Assembly (NCBI RefSeq): GCF_035594125.1
Contig: NC_087167.1
Coordinates: 2,473,501 to 2,537,500 of the forward strand
Source of the DNA: Scylla paramamosain
Lineage: Eukaryota; Arthropoda; Malacostraca; Decapoda; Portunidae
Direction of reading: 5' to 3'
DNA: 64,000 bases
Part shown: in pieces, positions 48,237 to 62,005 of the stretch
Layout: every line of letters begins with the position of its first letter
Position numbering within the stretch: position 1 is the stretch's first letter
The notes under the pieces: model-generated
What the model was told of the DNA's origin: nothing
Seen by the model: the letters and a program-made list of their open reading frames with translations, nothing else
Database searches by the model: none
Translations under genes and position numbers: made by a program

Positions 48237-50439
48237 AACAAAGATGAAAGACTCGTGCAGTAATCTCACGTCTCTGCGGCAAATACTCACACGTTTATAG
48301 AGTGATGTCCGTAGTTTACTGGTGAACTTATTGCCGGAAAATTATAAACCGCAGACATTATGTGGGAGCAGCAGACTTTCTGAAAGACCAGTATCACACC
48401 CACACACAGTGCGTGACATGGAGCTCGTGTGTTCATGATGCATTGTTGTTGTTTGAGAATAATTTTGATTGGAGGCCATGGTAAGAACTGATGACTTAAC
48501 AAGAGATAAAAGAAAAATTTTGTGATTCACTAAAATACTTAAAACTAATATTCACTTACACCCAGTTAATTTTTTTTTTTCATTTCCAATTGCCACACAA
48601 ATGCAAAGTGAGGTGATACAACGGTAGCACCGCTGCGGTATTGTTACTGATGACAGTGACTGTGGAGCTGATGATAATGGTAATAGTGACTGGTGACGTT
48701 TGTGTGATTCACTTTAGATAAGCAGCTACATATCATCAAACTACTAATATACCATTTTTTTTTTTTTTAATAGGGTTTTGTTGCAAACATATAGTGTTCT
48801 CAGAAGCTCCTCCAGGAGTCCCATTTATTAACCTGTAATCCATTTGAAGGAAGCAGCAAGCACTGTTGGCGGCTTAACGGCTAGACGTGCACGGTTATCC
48901 CGACACTTCGATATATCACCACCACACCACCCCAACCCTCCCAAGGCTGTGCCCGCTGTCACTTCCTGTTGGGGAAGTGTTTCCCGGAGCAGGCAGGAAG
49001 CATTAGTTCCGCAAACAGCGCCGAGACAATTATCCCAAGTGGCTGGGAGGGTTTGCGGTGCAGGCAAGCCGGGCACAGCGAGGAGGCATGGGCGCAAACG
49101 GGATTTCTTTTATCTTTCTTACACAAATGAGTTGATATATGTAACAAATATGTAGTGGTAGTGGTAGGAGTAAGTTTCTTCATTCATGACCAGAAGGAAG
49201 TAAATGCATTCAAAATCAGTACTTTTTTTTTTTTTTTAATAATGACGCATTATGTTTTCACCAAACTGACGTCGTACAAAATAGTTTCATGATTTGTTTC
49301 GTATGAATAGCGCAGCGCCGCCACCAGCATCACCAGCACACAGCGTCGCCGCGGGGCAGAGCGGTCCGCGCGTGGCCACTGTGTACTAGACATGAAAACC
49401 ACAGAAAGAGGAAGAGGGTAGAAGGGTAGAAGAAAGGGGAAGGCAGGGAGAGAGAGAGAGAGAAGGACGTGGCCGTGGGAGGGAAGGGACTCCGGATATC
49501 ATCATTCATTACTCAGATGCAAATGAGGTGTTTGTTGTTAAGGTGGACGTTGACCGCATCTGTCAGCTGTCTCCTGTCGTCACGTTCACTGTTGGAGTAT
49601 CTCACACTCATGACTGCCACGCTGCACCCAAGGGCTGGGGTTAAGGTTAATGGGAACGTCTTCTAGCTCGTCCAGTCTAATCGTCCAATCATTCACAGCG
49701 GCAGCGCGAGGAGACGAGGCGGTAGGTTGGGATTTCAAGAGAGGCATTGATTATTGGGTCTGTAAGAACCTCATCACCATATTCATCTTACACTACTTCT
49801 TCAGCTTTTATAAACCTAAATGATGTTGGAGCATGATAGGCCTACAACAGCACAGTCAGCATCAGCAGGAGGGGCGCGCCTCAGCATTAACCAGGTCTAC
49901 CGTGCTGCGGCCCGCCAATGATTGCCGAGCCATTTTAGGCACCTCGGCTCTCCTTACCGTGTAATTTAGATATCCTTGATGACTTGCTTCCCCTTCCCTA
50001 CCTGTGTTATTGGCTGTAGCTCAGGTACTCGTATGAGACCGCAACATTATACTTTTCCTGTGGTTGGTATAGGTGTCTCTTCCCTCGTGGGTCCAGGTGA
50101 GGATGTGGTAGAGACACTGATGACGTGATAGGTGTATGAGTATTCCTTCCTAGTCTGCTTCATTTCCAAGAAGTTTGAGGGGGAGGGAGACGCCGAGGAA
50201 CTGTTAACGAGTGTATGTATTCAACTTTATTCAAGCTACAAGGTTTTACTCTTTTAAGTTGAGGAAATAAGAGGAAGAAATACATGTGTGTGGATTTGCG
50301 TTTATATTTGTGCTTTTACGGCTTAATTCACGTAGCACTGGTCTAGAAACTCCAGCGATGTTTTACGAAACGAGTCAGGCAAGCACACCGACCACAAAAT
50401 TGGTGCTGTTACGAATTACAAGCTTCTTCAGTGCTTCAT

Positions 50440-50440
<1 letters not shown>

Positions 50441-50526
<86 letters not shown>
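50441..50526 (+). repeat. (CA)n microsatellite
   Basis: About 42 units. Confidence 0.97.
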
Positions 50527-50530
<4 letters not shown>

Positions 50531-50761
50531 GGTTTAGCAATGCATTAATTCAGATTTAACGTAGTTCTTGAATTAATTGTCGTTAGTTTGCATTCCTTTC
50601 GTGACTTGATTGGTTTTATGAAGCCGTAAAACAAAAGGGACTGCATAAATTATTCAAAAGGCGTTCTCTTTGTGGTTACTCCATTTGCATTTGCGATATC
50701 TCAGTTATTTCCTGCCTAACAAGTAAGTATAAAGCCATATATACTGTACACTTGCGGGCGC

Positions 50762-50935
<174 letters not shown>

Positions 50936-51009
50936 ACTCTTACCTTTTAGTAAAGTCATAGACACTCAACAAAAAGAATTATCTACTCTTTCCGCACTTT
51001 ATGGCTACT

Positions 51010-51018
51010 TCACACACA

Positions 51019-51062
<44 letters not shown>
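51010..51062 (+). repeat. (CA)n microsatellite
   Basis: One 'cat' interruption near its start. Confidence 0.96.
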
Positions 51063-51066
<4 letters not shown>

Positions 51067-51478
51067 CTAACGCGTCAGGTTTGATACTTTCATGTTGCAA
51101 TTCTGGGAGCTCTGAGGAAGACAGACTCGCCACGGCCCATCCTGTTGGAGCTGCACTGCCTCCGTAATGGTAGTGATTTGAGGGTAAAGTAGGTGTGTTT
51201 CTTGTATCACTGGAACCCAAATGCACCACCACTACACGTCCGTTCTCGCTTTGTAACTGCACCATTTTGACTTTTTTTTTCCGACTTCCTCTCACTTGGG
51301 GTGTTTCAGGAGAGGAGTATCAAACCTTGATACCTTTTTCTTTTGTGAGAGAGACATTTAGCAGGCCTTTGCTGATCCTGTCTAGGGAGTGGCTACGGAA
51401 TATTTTTAGTATAATGTTTCTACCTCTGCTGGTTAGTTTCGTTTACATGAAAGAAAAAAAAAAAAGGTTACGCAGCCT

Positions 51479-51579
<101 letters not shown>

Positions 51580-51688
51580 CATACACATACAACCAAGGAT
51601 TACTCGTACTCCTCCTGCCAGCGGTAGTGACCAGTTTCTGCAGCAAATCTCAAAAACTCAATCATTGGCTCTTCATCTTTGTTGCCAG

Positions 51689-51895
51689 AGGAACAACAAA
51701 GCCAAAAGAAACATCCCCGACAGAAAGGCCGAGATACGGAAACGCAGCGACGGATCACTCTCCGTTTTCGTTAAATTGACTCTGCAGTCTTCCCAGAGCG
51801 CCATCAACACCGACCGGAGCGTGACTTCAGCGGCCAAAATCTACCGCCCGCCAGCTCCTCAAGGGACTCTTCTTGCCAATACCGGTCGTCCTCTG
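51689..51895 (+). other. Unrecognised exon-like open segment
   Basis: Following tctttgttgccag there are exactly 69 open codons with exon-like composition, up to a weak donor-like gtacac. The peptide is basic at first ([19 protein letters not shown]), then Ser/Thr-rich, then Pro-rich. I recognise no domain. It is phase 0 in and phase 0 out, but the RhoGEF exons on either side join at phase 1, and at phase 1 this segment has a stop. It therefore cannot be a normal cassette of that gene. It could be a fragment of a mobile-element ORF, an exon of an overlapping gene, or chance. Confidence 0.22.
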
Positions 51896-52139
51896 GTACA
51901 CTGTTTTTTTGTTGTGTTTTTTTCTTTTTTTTTTATCTCAATAATTGTCCGTCTGCAGGCTTTTATGATGCATAATGGTGTCCTAGTCTGTGTAATTGAG
52001 CCTCAGTCTGTGTAATAGAGTCTGAATGTGTGTAACAAGCCGTGATTCGCTCCCCACCTGTCCACCTGAGTGTGCTGACTTTACAGGTGTCGCATCTGCT
52101 GCTATTACTCTGCCAAGGTCTGGGTCTCTGATTGTGAGT

Positions 52140-52212
52140 TTTTTATTTATTTATCTATTTATTTATTTTATTATTATTATTATTATTATTATTTTTATTA
52201 TTTTTTTTTTTT
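52140..52212 (+). repeat. (TTTA)n/(TTA)n A/T-rich repeat
   Basis: Interrupted TTTA units, TTA units, then a T run. Confidence 0.92.
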
Positions 52213-53615
52213 ACGTTGTTGACGAAATACTTGTTTATTTCACTTCACGAGGACATCCTCGTCTCAATCATCTATGTAAGAAAACTCATATTCTTTACCT
52301 GATTAATTACCTGAGGAGTCCAATAGGTAAGTGCTCATTAAGTACTATGAGCACACACCTGTTGTCTCTCCTCCCTATCTGAGCCCAGCGTGGTCCCTGT
52401 GCTCATCCCCGCCTGGGAAAGGGCCGCTGGTACGTACAGACAAATGGGTGCGGTGCAGTGTGTGGGAGGCAGCAGACGTGACTCACTCACTCTGAGGTGG
52501 GGAGGGAAGATCTTCACGTAACTTTCACGGTCGTCTGCCCACCGGATGACAAGACGACCAGTGGATGATACGAGTTTTAGCTATCCCTCGATATATTAGA
52601 TGGAAGAACGTTTTCTCTCCTTCATCTGATGCGTGGGAAGTGAAAGCAGCATGTCGATATGAATCATTTGTTACCTGTCGAAGTGAATTATTTTACCTTA
52701 GAGTTTATTGGTAATAGTGTAGATTGATATAGGGTGGGGAGGAGCCTGGGTGAGGCAAAACGTCTGAGAGGAATTGATGACGATCGGGTGACGTTGACTG
52801 ATGGATGGTATAGGGAGCAGGTATGATGCTCTTCACGCTGCTGGAACCCCTACAGGACACGGACTATCACGTCTTGGCACGCGGAACCAGATAGTCTTCC
52901 ACAGCCACGAAACATTTCCGTGCGAAGAACATTTGGATTTGGGATGAATGCACTGACGGTGATTTTTTGAACACCAATCTGAAGCATTACTTTTCCCACA
53001 TCCTGGTAACTCTTATACTTTTCCTGTATCCAACGTTATTGTGTTTTGTTCAACTTTCACGTGATTCACCTAATATGACCATTGTTATGACAGTTTTAGT
53101 GGCAGCTACCCAATGTTTGGTTAGATTGTAACAACACGTACAATTCATATAAGTTATTTTCGATTTTTTAAATATTTTATTTACTAATCTCTTATTTCTG
53201 AACTTCCCAATAGTTTTCTGGGGCGCTAAGTAAGGTACACATGAGACTTGCAACTGTATTTGTTTTGTAAGTGCACTTTTATGACAAATTACGAGATGAA
53301 AATAAGGTGGTAGTGGCAAAAAAAAAAACTTTACATGTCCATTGTTCCTTTCTTTTTATTTTGCACTATATTTTCTTTCTTTTCCTTGTCTTTGTCATGC
53401 ATAAGAAAGACATAGCAATACGGCAGAAAAGTTCTCTTTTCATTCTTTTTTTCACTACACACCCACACACAATTTTATTCCTGTCTTAGTTTACACCACA
53501 ATTTTTTTTTTTGCTTTTATCACGTACGAGCTTTTCATAATGCAATTTTCTTCTTTTACTCCGGAATCTAAGTTTCTTCCCAGATCATAATGTGATATTT
53601 TTTTTTACACTTCAG

Positions 53616-53685
53616 GTTCCTTGTTCGAGGAGGAGGTGTGGGAGCGCTACGAGGAGTATCTGGACCTGTACGAGGAAGCCGTCAA
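53616..53685 (+). CDS. RhoGEF gene exon: DH domain, CR2 region
   Basis: A 70-nt exon lies between the acceptor ttttacacttcag (ending 53615) and the consensus donor gtaagt (from 53686). It enters at phase 1 and leaves at phase 2. Joined to the previous exon it reads G-SLFEEEVWERY and then EEYLDLYEEAVK. The spaced aromatic residues (WxxYxxYxxxYxxA) match the DH consensus in which a helix after the 'iGdiF' turn carries YxxYxxnyxxA. About 104 residues of a roughly 190-residue DH domain are now accounted for. The remaining half, including the strongly conserved CR3 helix, was not found in the 10.3 kb that follows, so the next exon probably lies beyond the window. Third-position GC is very high, in contrast to the surrounding T-rich DNA. 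Confidence 0.82.
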
Positions 53686-54041
53686 GTAAGTGCTGTTGGC
53701 TGGGTGATGTATAGCGCTTGTGTCCTTCTTGCCTCGCCTTGATGCTGCTATTTATCTGTCTGATCTCTTTATCCACCTTCTACGTCACTTAAACTATTTT
53801 ACTGCTTGATATTTTCCCATGATTACCTACATCATTTTAGATATTTATTTATTTATCTTTTTATGTTACAGTCTCTTAAATTGTTTTGTAGCCGAGGAAA
53901 GACGAAATTTACCTTCTCTTTCTTTTTATTGTGTCCATGATAACAATTCTTGCGCCGTTCAAAATAGTAACGAAGGAATACCGTAGCAGTAAAAGGGTTA
54001 TGCAGTTAATTAAGTTTATGTTACCTGAAAGGTGTGTTGTC

Positions 54042-54044
<3 letters not shown>

Positions 54045-54093
<49 letters not shown>
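54045..54093 (+). repeat. (TG)n microsatellite
   Basis: Ends in gcgcgcgc. Confidence 0.95.
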
Positions 54094-54098
<5 letters not shown>

Positions 54099-54746
54099 CT
54101 ATGTACTCAACAGTGTTACCTATAGTTATAGTTCTTGAGGCTGTCATTGTTATCTTGTTCACTCGCTGGGTTTAGTGCAAGCATTTTTTTTTTTTTGTGT
54201 GTGTGTGAGTGTGCGCGAGTATGTGTCCAGTAAACCATATGCCAAAACTCCGCACGTGTTTTACATATGAACGCACATAAACGGAAGAATAAAAGCAGCG
54301 AAGATTGCCAAGTCCACGGTGAGGAAGCGGCGCCTCCACGCCTCCGGAATATAGCAGTAAACGATCACCGCAGCATATTTGTGAACCATTTTTATGTCCT
54401 TGGACGCAAATGAGGTAGGAGTGAGTATACATATTCTCGTACGTGACTACGAAGTGTCGCGGGAGGCAACTGTGGTGGCGCATCACGAGAACCGCAAAAG
54501 CACAGCCCGCGTTAACGAGTGAGCGAGGCGGCGGGGGGGGCGTGAGTGTGTGGAGACAGTGGGTGCGTGAGTGCGCAGAGGGAGGGGGACGGGGGAAGGG
54601 AGGGGTGTGGGACTGGATTCGATAGCAGCGGGGAAAATTAATCTTTCAGTGTTCAGATTTTCTTTTTCCTCCAATCTGGGCCACCAGGAGACTTGTTTCT
54701 CACACATTTAATTATTTTTTTTCTCATAGGTGGCTTCTGAAACTGT

Positions 54747-54749
<3 letters not shown>

Positions 54750-54836
<87 letters not shown>
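54750..54836 (+). repeat. (CT)n microsatellite
   Basis: Followed by about 420 bp of pyrimidine-rich unique sequence. Confidence 0.97.
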
Positions 54837-54839
<3 letters not shown>

Positions 54840-57327
54840 AGTCTTCACTAATTCCTATAAATTTTCTCTCCTCATTGTTGGTTTATTCTTTTCTCGCTTA
54901 AATTTCAACCTTTCCTTTGATTTTTCATTCTTTTTGCTCTTTACTACTATTTTTCATCTTTTCTGTCGTATCCCCATCTTCTTTCTTTATCATCTTTTCT
55001 CTCATGTTCTTCAGTCTCTTCTCATCCTACTCTTCTTTTATTGTTTCTTTTCCTTAAACTTTCCCATTCTTTATTGTTTTTTTCCTCCTTCCTCTCCTCT
55101 TCGGTATCCTGTTCTCCCACACGTAGTTTATCATTCATAGTATCCTTCAGTAAATAGCCTTGATTTTCTGGTGTCTGATGTTCCTATCTTCTTATGTACT
55201 CCTCCTTTTTTGTTACCTATCCTTATTAGTCTTCCTCTCAAATCCTTTACCTTCTTCTCCCACCTCCACCTGTAACAGAGAAAGAGAGAGAGAGAGAATG
55301 GTTGAGGAATCTGTTGTTATTACGTGTAACGAGTGATGATGCCTTCTTAACTATACGAAAGTGGGATGGTAAATAGTAGACACACGTGCCAAGTATAAGA
55401 TGTCCTTTCTGGTTCTTCCATGTATGTGTCAGGTAACTTGGAATGGTATATAATGCTTTCTTATCCATGCAGGAACTGAGGTCATTAAGCATACCGGGTA
55501 CAGTATTTCTTTTTCTTTTGCTTCCGTTTCTTCGTCGTTCTTCCGGGTAAATGTCTTGCAGTTTCCGCTCGAGTATAGCTGCTTGGAAGAACAGAAATGC
55601 CGAACTTGAGGTTGTTCAACTTTTTTTTTTTTACCTTATTTTTAAAACTTAAGCGGAGAGATATTTCAAAATAATATTCTTGATTTCCATCTTCACGGCA
55701 CACACCATCGCCTAGGAAAAGTTTATTGCTGGAAATAGCACGCCATGGACTGCACGCAAACCAGCACGCAATGGAAGCATGCAGGTGATTGCTGGACGCG
55801 GATGTTCGCCAAATAGTAAACATGAAAAGCTTGTATTTCTCAGTTTGCGGATAACTGTCCAGGCCGCAGCAGGCGTGGTGAGTTGTCAGGCCGCGTCTCA
55901 CATATTGTGCTCACGCTGGGAAATAGTTATACCTACAAAACCTCATTAAAGCCTCGGTCACACTGCTCCTTGGCATCTCTGGACCCTTAGATATGACTGG
56001 GATTCTTACCCACTCGCCCTCAGACACGCCTGTGCTGGGCAGCCTTGGATCGGAACGATTTTCTCGGGGCGTCAACCAAAAGGTGTAGTGTCGAGCGTCT
56101 ATGGTTTTTGTGTATATTTATGAAAACGTTCACAAGATTTTCCTCAAATAAATGCAAATATCCATTGATTTATACTAAATTTGACCTGTGAAAGAAAAAG
56201 ATTGTCACCATGAACTAGCTGTAAAGCAAGAAAGTTAGGTACTATTTTAATCTGAATCCTAAGAGAAAACAAACATGCCCGGGAGCTGAATGAAAAGTAG
56301 TGTAGACATTACTACAAATAATAGCACAGATGACAACAATAATTGGTCTGCAGAGGCAATGACTTTATCTCTGGGGAAGATAAGGATTCATAAGGTACTG
56401 TGGCTCATTAATGTCCTTCCTGTCTACCATATCGCTGCCATCCTACATATTCTGAAACATTTTGACGTCTTGACTTGATATAACAGGCTCTTTTTGTAAG
56501 TCCCTTCGGTTTTTTCAAAGATGTCATTAATAGGAAACACATTATGAGAAACGGACTAATAATATTTTTAGCCTTTGAGAATCATCTTTACTAGAGCCCA
56601 GTTTTAAATTCCGCAAAAAAAATGTTTTCATATGCAGTGTGACCAGCATGAGTGTGTGGGACGGTACCAGACCAGACGAAAAGAGTCCAACACACTTGAT
56701 ATTTATGACTATTTTAACTATTTACGGAGGTTTCATCATCGTGGCTTTTATTGAGGTGTTTATGAAAAGGCGTCGGAAAGTCATATATCTTTTTTTACGT
56801 GTCAAGGAAGATAACACAAGACATGAAAAAACAAAAAATGCTGTTTCCAATTAATTTTGTTTTAGAATGATTCTCCAAAAAAAAGTTGTCCATTTTTATT
56901 CCGGGCTGTCTTGTCTCTTGAAGCACTTGAAGTCATAGGCAAGAGGAAGAAGAGAAAGAGGTTGTTAGTTCCAGTTTCCCTTAAAAGAAATGAAAAAAAG
57001 CGAAGATACTGGTTAACATTTGCATTACACTTTGCCTAGACGACGCAGAGCAGACTGGTTTCATATCAGTAACTCGAAGCTCCTACAATCGGCCCTTATT
57101 TATCCACAAGACTTGGTCAAGTAGGAGGCGGCTCAGTTGATACCAGGTGAAGGTCACACCTACACCTGAAGGGCACTGCACCCTCCTCTTCTGCTGCGTA
57201 CACTGTTCAGGTTCAAGTGATGCTGGACTGCACCTGTGAGTGTGTGGGCACGGCGAGTAGGAGTGGAGGGGGCGGCGAGTGGTATATGTGCAGGTATGGG
57301 CGGCGGTTCCAAATACTAACCACCCAC

Positions 57328-57329
<2 letters not shown>

Positions 57330-57370
<41 letters not shown>

Positions 57371-57380
57371 ACACGCACAC
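57330..57380 (+). repeat. (CA)n microsatellite
   Basis: A pure run to 57364, then interrupted units. Confidence 0.94.
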
Positions 57381-57484
57381 GTCAAGGATAAATCAAGAAC
57401 AAAAAGGACAAATCGTTTCTCATGCCTGGTTCCTTCCTTCATGTCTGCGAAAATAAGTGACAGGCGTTGCATCAGTGAATAATT

Positions 57485-57770
57485 AAAAATATAAGAAAAT
57501 AAGAGAAGATGCAATAAGCCCTCTAGCCTACAGTTGGCAGTCCCTGAATGAAAGATACCATCTACATATTTCCACCAATCTTATTCATCGATAAATCTGC
57601 CTAATCTTCTTTAAAGGCTTCTAATGAATCAACTCTAACAATCTGATTACTGAGTATATTCCATTCATCTACCACTCTATTTGAAAACCAATTCCTTTCT
57701 AGCTCTTTTTTTCAAATATAACTTTATCAAGTTTGAGCCCATTATTACTAACTGATTGGTTGATTCAACC
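57485..57770 (-). mobile_element. LINE 3'-end element, best-preserved copy (reverse)
   Basis: On the minus strand one frame reads GLKLDKVIFEK and, after a frameshift, FSNRVVDEWNILSNQIV and then SLEAFK. NRVVxxWNxL is a hallmark of the extreme C-terminus of many LINE reverse-transcriptase ORFs. The element then has the tail block 'cagggactgcca...gtaggc' and ends in an A/T-rich 'cttattttcttat' run. Frameshifts and stops show it is dead. The family name is unknown to me; as I recall, similar units are very common in decapod genomes. Confidence 0.62.
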
Positions 57771-58728
57771 CACCAGAACAACAAGACCATAGAGCACCAA
57801 AAATGAAAAAAAAAAAGACAAATCTTCTCACATTAGAAAGTCATTTATATCGCCAGAGTGAAAAGCGCTGACAGGGAACACTAACAATAACTCTTGGTGA
57901 ATGGTGGTGAACACGGTGAGGGCGATACTAGAAGGCGCCAGTGGTATGGAGACGAGGATGAGATCAGGCTAGGGTTCGTATAGAGAGACAAGAATAGAGG
58001 TGTGGAGCTGAGCGTGGGAGTGACGAATGGCCAGCAGAGGCATACACACTACGTTCTAATCTCTATATGGCATATCGGAATCCTTGTGGTGCCTTTTGCA
58101 TCCACGCTATCTCCTTTGCCTATTAAACCTACATTAGAGTCTGGATGAAGCCAAGGAATGGAGGCGGAGGCAAGGTGGGATGAGATGTAGGGCAGGAGTG
58201 GAGGGAAAGAGAAGGAAGGGTGGAGCAGTAATGAGATGGCTGACGTAGCAAAAGAGGAAGAAACCAATAAGGAAAATCTTGCAAATATCAAGGACTAGTA
58301 GGAAGCACACGCTCCGTAAAGAGAATGGATGGTGGTAGAGGTCATTTGATACGTACTGAATCCACTTATCACAAGAAGAAACAATGAATACAGTGGCAAG
58401 ACAAGACAAGCCATTATCTTTTAGTGTGTGTACGGAAGCTTACAAAATCGTCGCGCTAAAGATGTTAATGAATCGGATTTTTCGCTCAGTTAAATAAGAA
58501 AAAATATCTTCAGTTTTGAAAAAGTAATTTTGAGTGCGACTGTGATGCCTCATGACGATCTTTCTTGTTCCTACCGTGTTCTGTTAATAAAATCGTTTTT
58601 TTTTTTTTTTTTTTCAGACCAGCTCAGTTTATTTTTATGTATCTTCCTTTTTATGTGTTTGCATTTCTGTACATGTGATTTTGTGTGCCCTTGTCAGTCT
58701 GTCTGTCTCCCCCTCTCCCCCTAGCCCC

Positions 58729-58834
<106 letters not shown>

Positions 58835-59029
58835 CACACTAAACACCTTCACGTAATTCATTATCAGCCACAAATCATCAATATACGACACACAATAAGA
58901 TGTATCCAAGCCGCGGTGTCGTAATGTGCGGAAGGGCTCAGGTGTGTGGCGGCACGCATCCGGTTGTTACAGAGCTTGTCCTCGAGTGGAATGTCCCTGA
59001 CGCCTTTCTTGCTGCAGTGACCGATAACG

Positions 59030-59095
59030 AGGTAGCAGGTGATAAAGCTCCTCGCGGCACAAAGGCTGTAAGTTCGATCCTTGTGCACATAATTT
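59030..59095 (+). mobile_element. tRNA-like SINE head (possible)
   Basis: The segment holds ggtagcaggtgataaagctc (A-box-like) and, 20 nt further on, aagttcgatccttgtg, a good B box (GTTCGATCC). A run of T follows at 59093. The stems do not fold as a complete tRNA, so a SINE head is likelier than a working tRNA gene. Confidence 0.35.
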
Positions 59096-61799
59096 TTTTT
59101 TTCTTTTTGGTGGGAGAGGTAGCGCTTTGTCGTAATTCCAGGTACCATATGACTTCCGCTGCAGCACGAGCCAGTTTCCAGTGGTTAGTAACGAAGCTGT
59201 CATGTGCTTCAGCTGTATTAATTTTGTATCATTGCGGCACCTGTTCTTAATAACGTTATATTGAAGTATTAGTATTGCCTTGACTATCCTTCAGTTGGTG
59301 GTGATAAGTGCCACGTTGACAAATTATACAGCTGAGGAGACACCCGCGATCACTCATCGATAAAACTCTCAGTGGTTACAGTAAATGACTCATTCTGGTA
59401 CAGTTACATTATTATTGCGGTGGTTTAGGATCTCAGTCTTGCGGGTGCTTCATTCCCTGTGCGTTAGGTAAGTCGCCGTCGAGAAATGAAGGACAACACG
59501 AGGTCTTCTGTGAAGTAATTCAGCTTACTGTCCTTCATTATGGCAGCCACTCAGGGAATTTTCATATCACATTCAATATCATATATGTAGTATCTTGTAA
59601 ACTTTTTTTTATAGGTAAGAGTGAAGTACGCACTGCAAGTTGGGACTTGACGTGGTAGTTAGTCTTGTCCCTTTTCTTTTCAGATTATTGTGGTTGCTAA
59701 AAGACCAGTAATCCCACTGCACAGGGCCCAAAGAGACATCCGGGTCACTTCATTTAGTTTCCATACACTGTCTAGGAGAGTATATGCCCAACACATGTTT
59801 ACGTAACTAAGGGCATTAAGGATGGACACCTGAAGGCCGGCCATGACTCACTGATGCTTGCGAATAGACCGACTATCCACATCACACCTCGCTTGATATT
59901 TTTTAGAAGTCATTTCCTCCTTTGCATTACGTATCGCGGAGAAGACAACATGGAAATTGGATGATTCGCACTTTTATAATATTAGCGTTGATGCTGACAT
60001 TGGAAACACAGTGATTCTCAGCACTACCGGAACTTCTTGCATGAGGTGGCCACTTACACGTGTTACCCCTCGCCACCCCGTCATTTGCCTAGATGCTGAT
60101 CATGGAGGAGGGAGGGAGGCCTTCCTGTCCTTCGGCTGTGTCCTCCGCGGCATGGGGCTGAGGGGTCACGGCCAGGCCCAGCCAGCACACCTTTCCGCTC
60201 ATTACAGTAATCGGCATTGCGCCACTGATCTTCTTTGGGTCGTGATATCACTTCCTGCGCCGCCAGCTATAGATAGAACCTGTTTGTCAAATTTAAGCCG
60301 TGAATTTTTCCCTGAAGACTCTGGGAATTCCATCGATAGATGAGGTTATGTGCTCCAGCTACGCTTGTGTTCTGGCTGGCAGATGACGCCCTCCGCCTCG
60401 TCCAGTGGCGATGTAACCCAGGAGAAGAATGGGGTGTCATAATCTGGTTTGAGAATTGTGTGTAGTAGCGGGATTCCAGAAGGCGATCCTCTTTCCGTCT
60501 CGTATATAAGGAACTGGACACTTCTAGTTGTATCTTGCGTTCCCATCATTTCCAGCTGTTGAGACTCCGCAGGTACACAGTGCTTATTCTTCTTCATCTG
60601 AAAGGAAAGAATGTTTAAGACTTCCTTTTTTTTTTGGTGGGGGGGACGATAAGTGACAGTGTGTGGGTGTCTTGTTACTGGTCTCTTCTTCCTGTGGTTA
60701 GGCATCTAATGTTTGGCGGCACCGTGAGCTGAGAGATTTGGATGACCGCTACTCCAAGGGACATATGGTCGAGATTGCCTATTAATTTTGACAGCTGCGA
60801 TTTCCGACCACTCACTCACACTTTCCCTGTTCGCTCGGTCTGTTCTGCCCAATTTGTCTACTCAGTTGCCTCGCCATATTTTCTTTCTTCTTCTTTACTG
60901 GAATTGTGTTGAGCATTAAGTCACCTGTACGTCATCTACTTCTGTGTTCCCATCACTTACTTCCCCAACTGTCGACGCCTCATGAGAGTTTTGTGGCGCT
61001 GCAAATCATCTTCTTGTAGTGTCTCTTATAAGGTTACTAAACCAGAAGATGCCTCACTTGGCTGATGTCGGTGATTTTAACCCAATAATGAACAGAGAAT
61101 GATAATTCAGTAGTTATGGTATATTGGAACTACGATTATTGTGGTTGTCTGTCTTTACGTTTACTACTTTGCTACATTTGATCAATCGCTAATCTCTTCC
61201 CTCATTTCAAGGGAATTAGGCAGGCGATCAAAGAATAGTGAGAAGCACTGGAAATTACAATTGCTTGGAGCTATTTTTCCATATGGCGTAGTGAATCTTT
61301 AGTCCAGTAGCAGCTTCCATACGGTGCATCTAGGTGGCCGGCAGGTGGGTAACGGGGAAGCGACATTAAGCAGGTGATTAATTATCTCAACATATCGCGG
61401 GATGCCATTCTGCGGGACGCCTCAGGTGGAGGGACTGTTAGTGTTTTCTGTCCCGTAGATTTCATTTTGCTAAACTGGACATTACGAAATAACGGATCTG
61501 CTTTGGAATTAATCCATTATAAGAAAGGATTGCTGCAAAGTTGCTTCATGACTTTAAGGATATACGTCATTCTTAATGGTTGTAGTGGTGAAGCGCAGTG
61601 TTGTATCATTTTAAAGACAATAGATCGCGATAAGCTTTATGAGTCACTAACAAGCATCCTCCATCCAGTGGCTTCCCTCCTTAACTGATGAGCGAAGGTA
61701 TAGCGAAGGTGTAGCTTCTTTTGAAACCAAGGATAATTAGTGGCTCTTTGTCTCCCAGGACCAGCAGATAGACGCCTGTGGTTGTAGACATTAGTGTCC

Positions 61800-62005
61800 T
61801 GACGAACACAAGAACATAAAAAGTTGGAAAAGGCAAGGAAAGAGGTAAGAAGATAGCAGGCCTATTTGTAGCAGTCTCTGTATAAGATATGACTAAGTTT
61901 ATTCCATTTATCTATTTCATTCTAATCGAGGACCAATTTCTTTTTCTCCTTTAAGTCTACTAACTTCTCTCATCGGTGTCCATTGTGTTTTACCTGTGTC
62001 TGATA
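61800..62005 (-). mobile_element. LINE 3'-end element, decayed copy (reverse)
   Basis: It has the same order of blocks on the minus strand as the copy at 57485: a region matching the 'aaattggtcctcgattagaa' part, then the 'agagactgctacaaataggc' tail block, then a 'ttatgttcttgtgttcg' end. It is diverged and has no open frame. Confidence 0.5.

Noticed and set aside
48844..49155. 103-codon open frame in a GC-rich patch
   Set aside because: The opposite strand is also open for 89 codons over the same DNA, which points to base composition rather than coding.
52827..52898. Tiny open frame starting MMLFTLLEPLQDTD with C/G-ending codons
   Set aside because: It has only about 24 codons, no good acceptor ahead of it, and a stop that excludes it from the host gene.
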